From Aliicoccus sp041838435 (lineage in GTDB: Bacteria; Bacillota; Bacilli; Staphylococcales; Salinicoccaceae), in NCBI GenBank assembly GCA_041838435.1, contig JBGYPO010000128.1, forward strand, positions 1-11,045: 11,045 bases of DNA, written 5' to 3'. The notes beneath the pieces were generated by a model. The model made no database searches. It saw only the letters and a program-made list of their open reading frames with translations, and was not told where the DNA came from. A program made the position numbers and the translations under genes. This document shows, in pieces, positions 8,473 through 11,045 of the stretch (positions are counted from its first letter, which is position 1; every line of letters begins with the position of its first letter).

Positions 8473-8896
8473 AGTTTTAGGTCTGGATTTAGGTACTAAG
8501 ACACTGGGTGTTGCGGTGAGTGATTTATATGGTTGGACTGCACAAGGGTTGTCCACTATTAAAATTGACGTGTCGAAAGACAACTATGGTTTGAGTGAAC
8601 TTAAGCCGATTCTAGAGACATATGATGTAGATACAATTGTCGTAGGATTACCTAAAAATATGAATAATTCAATTGGTGAGAGTGGACAGCGTTCGATTGA
8701 TTTTAGTAAAATGCTTGAAACATCGTTTCCACATGTTAAAATCACACTGTGGGATGAACGTCTAAGTACAGTTGCTGCAGAGCGCGTATTGCTTGAAGGC
8801 GATGTTTCTCGCAAAAAACGTAAAGCTGTCATCGATAAGATGGCCGCAGTATTCATATTACAAGGATATCTAGACCAACCAAAAAAGGAGAAATAA
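8465..8896 (+). CDS. ruvX: RuvX/YqgF family RNase H-fold nuclease
   Basis: YqgF/RuvX proteins have an RNase H-like fold. They have been described as putative Holliday junction resolvases and, in E. coli, as required for maturation of the 16S rRNA 5' end. Expected acidic catalytic residues are visible: Asp8 in GLDLGTKTLGVAVSD, Glu98 in WDERLST and Asp124 in VIDKMAA. The conserved VGLPKNMNNSIGESGQRS segment lies between them. The 143-residue length is typical. The ATG at 8465 lies inside the end of ireB in another frame, so translation is probably coupled. Only a weak AGG precedes the start. The ireB-ruvX-DUF1292 order is conserved in Bacillales. Confidence 0.93.
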   Translation: MTRVLGLDLGTKTLGVAVSDLYGWTAQGLSTIKIDVSKDNYGLSELKPILETYDVDTIVVGLPKNMNNSIGESGQRSIDFSKMLETSFPHVKITLWDERLSTVAAERVLLEGDVSRKKRKAVIDKMAAVFILQGYLDQPKKEK

Positions 8897-8897
8897 T

Positions 8898-9197
8898 ATG
8901 ACGAATGAAGAATTGACATTTAATAATGAAGAAGAATTACTAACGCTTTACGATGATGAAGGAAATGAAGTACTATATCGTAAGTTGCTTGAGTTTTATC
9001 ATCCTGAATTTAAAAAAGAATACATTATTCTTGCTGAAGAATCCAATTTCGCAGATGAAGATGGCGATATAGAGCTTATCCCTATGATCAATAGTGCAGA
9101 TTCAGAAGGTGGCCATTTGCTGCCTGTTGAAACAGATGAAGAGTGGGATATGATTGAAGAAATTGTGAATACACAAATGGATGAACCTGAAGAGTAA
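8898..9197 (+). CDS. DUF1292 family protein (YrzB-like)
   Basis: This is a 99-residue protein of unknown function. It is very acidic: 32 of 99 residues are Asp or Glu. It has the typical DUF1292 pattern of short beta strands with an acidic turn, for example TLYDDEGNEVLYRKLLEF and EYIILAEESN, and ends in an acidic tail. There is no signal peptide, membrane segment or catalytic motif. The ATG at 8898 follows directly after the ruvX stop and is preceded by AAAAGGAGAAATAAT, a strong ribosome binding site. It is the last gene of the ireB-ruvX unit before an intrinsic terminator. Family assignment rests on sequence character and on the conserved position of yrzB in Bacillales. Confidence 0.88.
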   Translation: MTNEELTFNNEEELLTLYDDEGNEVLYRKLLEFYHPEFKKEYIILAEESNFADEDGDIELIPMINSADSEGGHLLPVETDEEWDMIEEIVNTQMDEPEE

Positions 9198-9208
9198 AAA
9201 GATTTAAG

Positions 9209-9235
9209 AATAGCTTCCGCTTGGAGGCTATTTTT
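9209..9235 (+). terminator. Intrinsic terminator after the DUF1292 gene
   Basis: AATAGCTTCC (9209-9218) pairs with GGAGGCTATT (9223-9232) with one G-U pair, closing a GCTT tetraloop. Ts continue to 9235. The T-tract is short and partly within the stem, so termination may be incomplete. The mltG start lies only 17 bases further on, with no obvious promoter between, so mltG probably depends on read-through or on a promoter that I do not recognise. Confidence 0.8.
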
Positions 9236-9251
9236 AGGAATGGAGTTATGA

Positions 9252-10376
9252 ATGAGTCGACAAGATGACATTAAGTTTTCAAAGAATGTGTCTTCTTACT
9301 TATCACTGTTCGTGATTGGCATAGTAATAGTTGCAATGATTGCTGTAGTTATAATCGGATACTTGTATTTCATGAATCAGACGAGCCCGGTGGATGTAAG
9401 CGATACTGACACAAAAACAGTAGTTATTGAAGTAGGAACGGAGACAGATGATGTAGCGAAACAACTCGAAGAAGAGGGTATTATTTCTAATGCATTTTTC
9501 TTTGAATATTACTTAAAATTAAATAGTATGACCAATTATCAAGCCGGAGAGTATGAACTATCTCCATCGATGGACTTTGAAAGTGTAGCGAATACGATTT
9601 TGACAGGTGTTGTGTATCAAGAGGTGCTGTTCAGAGTCACTATTCCTGAAGGTTTCTCAGTTGAACAAATTGCTGATACATGGTCAAGAGAATTACCACT
9701 CTCAGCATCAGAGTTTATAGAGCAAGCAGAAGATGAAGCTTACTTGATGGAATTAATCGATGACTATCCGGATATGTTAACTACTGAAATTTTAGAAGAT
9801 GACATAAAGTATCCATTAGAAGGCTATTTATTCCCTGCCACATATGACGTGTTGGAAGAAGATCCTTCAGCAGATACATTGATTCGTCAAATGCTGGATG
9901 CAACATATAACAACAGCTTCTCGTTATTTGCTCAAGCTGGCAATTACTCACTGACAATTGATGGACAGTCAGAAGAGAGATCATTCCATGAATTCTTAAC
10001 GCTTGCTTCGATTATTGAACGTGAAGCAACGTCTCTTGCAGACCGCTCACAGATTGCGAGTGTGTTCATAAACCGTATGGCACTCAACCCGAGTATGCCA
10101 TTACAGACAGACCCGACTGTTTTATATGCACTTGGTGAACACAGAGAGCAGGTATTATACGAAGACTTAGAAGTTAATGATCCGTATAACACGTATCTAA
10201 ACGCTGGTTTACCACCGGGACCGATTTCAAATCCGGGTGTTGAATCTGTACAAAGTACTTTAAATCCTTCAAATACGAGTTATTATTACTTCCTGGCGGA
10301 TTCAGAAGGTAATAACCACTTTGCAGAAACGTATGAACAACACTTAGAAAATAGAGCATTGTATATAAATAACTAA
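9252..10376 (+). CDS. mltG: Endolytic murein transglycosylase MltG (YceG-like, YrrL)
   Basis: MltG is a membrane-anchored lytic transglycosylase that cleaves nascent peptidoglycan glycan strands and is thought to set strand length or release them from synthesis. A short cytoplasmic N-terminus is followed by one hydrophobic segment (about residues 17-40), then an extracellular part with a LysM-like subdomain (TVVIEVGTETDDVAKQLEEEG) and the YceG domain. The catalytic Glu is in IIEREA (Glu256 is the likely equivalent of E. coli Glu218). Other conserved parts are PLEGYLFPATY, QIASVFINRM, QTDPTVLYALG and GLPPGPISNPG. The 374-residue length is normal. ATG 9252 has GGAG (9242-9245) six bases upstream. 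It lies between two terminators and so behaves as a separate unit or receives read-through. Confidence 0.96.
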   Translation: MSRQDDIKFSKNVSSYLSLFVIGIVIVAMIAVVIIGYLYFMNQTSPVDVSDTDTKTVVIEVGTETDDVAKQLEEEGIISNAFFFEYYLKLNSMTNYQAGEYELSPSMDFESVANTILTGVVYQEVLFRVTIPEGFSVEQIADTWSRELPLSASEFIEQAEDEAYLMELIDDYPDMLTTEILEDDIKYPLEGYLFPATYDVLEEDPSADTLIRQMLDATYNNSFSLFAQAGNYSLTIDGQSEERSFHEFLTLASIIEREATSLADRSQIASVFINRMALNPSMPLQTDPTVLYALGEHREQVLYEDLEVNDPYNTYLNAGLPPGPISNPGVESVQSTLNPSNTSYYYFLADSEGNNHFAETYEQHLENRALYINN

Positions 10377-10404
10377 AAGTTACTCTTTTAAAAGAAGTTA
10401 ACTT
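10377..10404 (+). repeat. Overlapping palindromes after mltG, possible operator
   Basis: TCTTTTAAAAGA (10384-10395) is a perfect 12-base palindrome and AAGTTAACTT (10395-10404) a perfect 10-base one. In addition, AAGTTA (10377-10382) and TAACTT (10399-10404) flank the first as an outer inverted repeat. The cluster directly precedes a possible -10 element. An operator role is speculative; AT-rich intergenic DNA produces short palindromes by chance. Confidence 0.4.
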
Positions 10405-10414
10405 ATGGTAATAT
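10387..10414 (+). promoter_or_regulatory. Possible promoter of the methyltransferase gene
   Basis: TTATGGTAATAT (10403-10414) resembles the extended -10 style TTATGGTATAAT, with TG at 10406-10407 and a 4/6 -10 hexamer TAATAT (10409-10414). The -35 region is a poor match (TTTAAA at 10387-10392, spacing 16). Initiation would fall near 10421, just before the terminator hairpin. This is only a candidate. Confidence 0.4.
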
Positions 10415-10431
10415 ATTTGCTAATGAACGAA

Positions 10432-10466
10432 ACAACTGATAACTAACGTTATCAGTTGTATTTTTT
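10432..10466 (+). terminator. Strong intrinsic terminator between mltG and the methyltransferase
   Basis: ACAACTGATAAC (10432-10443) and GTTATCAGTTGT (10448-10459) form a perfect 12-base-pair stem around a TAAC tetraloop, followed by A and six Ts (10461-10466). It ends about 15 bases before the methyltransferase start. It should stop mltG transcripts, and would also stop any transcript from the candidate promoter at 10387-10414. Confidence 0.93.
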
Positions 10467-10481
10467 GTATAGGTGATTAAG

Positions 10482-10994
10482 TTGTCAATTATAAATTATT
10501 GTGCAGAATTAAATGCACGAACGGAAGTTTTTCCTGAGGTGCATTCACTTGCACAAGAAAAAAATGTACCAATCATTGATCAAGATGCTTTAAATGTAGT
10601 GAAGCATATTGTCCGTCTATCTAAGGTAAAACATATATTAGAAATCGGTACTGCTATCGGTTACAGTGGCATGCACTTGCTAGAAGTCAATGACAATATT
10701 CATTTAACTACGATTGAAAAAGATACGGAACTGTATAATATCGCCACCAATCATTTTGAACAATATAATTACAAAGACCGGGTGCTGGCAATTCATGGTG
10801 ATGCAAAAGAAGTGGAATTGCACACACTGGGTATATTTGACATGTTATTTATCGATGCGTCTAAAGCGAATAACGCGTTGTTTTTTGATAAGTATAAATC
10901 ATTATTAACAGAAGACGGAATTGTCATTGTTGATAATATACTGGTGCGCGGACTCATTGTTGAAGAGAAAATAGAGAACAAAAAATTTAAATAA
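10482..10994 (+). CDS. trmR: SAM-dependent O-methyltransferase (TrmR/YrrM-like), apparent frameshift
   Basis: This is a class I methyltransferase of the O-methyltransferase 3 family. In B. subtilis the protein at this position (YrrM/TrmR) methylates 5-hydroxyuridine-34 in tRNA to 5-methoxyuridine. Visible motifs are the SAM-binding EIGTAIGYS (54-62), the acidic strand end TTIEKD, the metal-site Asp125 in LFIDASKA, and IVDNIL. The start is placed at TTG 10482 because AGGTGA (10471-10476) lies five bases upstream; the longer reading from GTG 10473 uses part of that site as its start codon and adds three residues. The frame stops at 10992-10994 after 170 residues, short of the usual length of about 210-220, while the family-like C-terminal sequence continues in the +1 frame. 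The function as TrmR is inferred from family and context; catechol-type O-methyltransferases are related. The symbol is tentative. Confidence 0.82.
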   Translation: MSIINYCAELNARTEVFPEVHSLAQEKNVPIIDQDALNVVKHIVRLSKVKHILEIGTAIGYSGMHLLEVNDNIHLTTIEKDTELYNIATNHFEQYNYKDRVLAIHGDAKEVELHTLGIFDMLFIDASKANNALFFDKYKSLLTEDGIVIVDNILVRGLIVEEKIENKKFK

Positions 10995-11045
10995 AATGGT
11001 TGAAAAGGTTAAACAATTTAATCAGCATATTGCTTACTCAGACTA
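10980..11045 (+). other. Frameshift site and out-of-frame 3' continuation of the methyltransferase
   Basis: The upstream frame reads to IENKKFK and stops at TAA 10992-10994. The +1 frame from about 10984 is open to the window end and reads NLNKMVEKVKQFNQHIAYSD, which looks like the expected helix after VEEKIENK in this family. Removing one base from the six-A run at 10980-10985 would join the two parts. The cause may be a homopolymer sequencing error, a real mutation or, less likely, recoding. The gene continues past the window. Confidence 0.75.

Noticed and set aside
10980..10994. Programmed -1 ribosomal frameshift at the A-run of the methyltransferase gene.
   Set aside because: The -1 frame meets a stop at 10988-10990, whereas the family-like continuation lies in the +1 frame.
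1..11045. Search for a mobile element, defence system, toxin-antitoxin pair or CRISPR array.
   Set aside because: All sizeable frames are accounted for by conserved housekeeping genes, gene order follows the Bacillales core, and no direct repeats, terminal inverted repeats or transposase motifs were seen.

Overview
The window looks like a conserved chromosomal housekeeping locus of a low-GC Gram-positive bacterium (Bacillales). Protein sequences and gene order fit best with Staphylococcaceae or a close relative such as Jeotgalicoccus, Salinicoccus or Macrococcus. The genus is inferred from general resemblance, not from a search. All genes are on the + strand, and the order follows the Bacillus subtilis block yrvO-trmU-yrrB-recD2(yrrC) ... 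alaS-yrzL-yrrK-yrzB-yrrL-yrrM. I see no insertion sequence, prophage, CRISPR array, tRNA or rRNA gene.

Layout. (1) Positions 10-5286 form a tight four-gene operon: cysteine desulfurase, MnmA tRNA 2-thiouridylase, a TPR protein overlapping mnmA by four bases, and the RecD2 helicase. (2) Positions 5276-5523 are the regulatory leader of alaS. A consensus sigma-A promoter lies across the recD2 stop codon and is followed by a T-box riboswitch with a recognisable Stem I, a probable alanine specifier, the canonical T-box sequence and an intrinsic terminator. (3) alaS encodes alanyl-tRNA synthetase. (4) A new extended -10 promoter drives ireB-ruvX-DUF1292, which ends at a hairpin terminator. (5) mltG encodes a membrane-anchored lytic transglycosylase. 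(6) A short leader with palindromes, a possible promoter and a strong terminator precedes a TrmR/YrrM-type SAM-dependent methyltransferase. That gene has an apparent frameshift near its 3' end and then runs off the window.

Functionally, the region centres on tRNA maturation and charging: sulfur delivery and s2U34 synthesis at the left, alanine charging in the middle, and probable methylation of 5-hydroxyuridine-34 at the right. DNA maintenance (RecD2, RuvX) and cell-wall functions (MltG, and IreB as a probable Ser/Thr kinase target) are interleaved. I found no convincing undescribed system. The points most worth checking are the methyltransferase frameshift, the apparent GCG specifier of the alaS T-box, and the promoter-terminator leader upstream of the methyltransferase.
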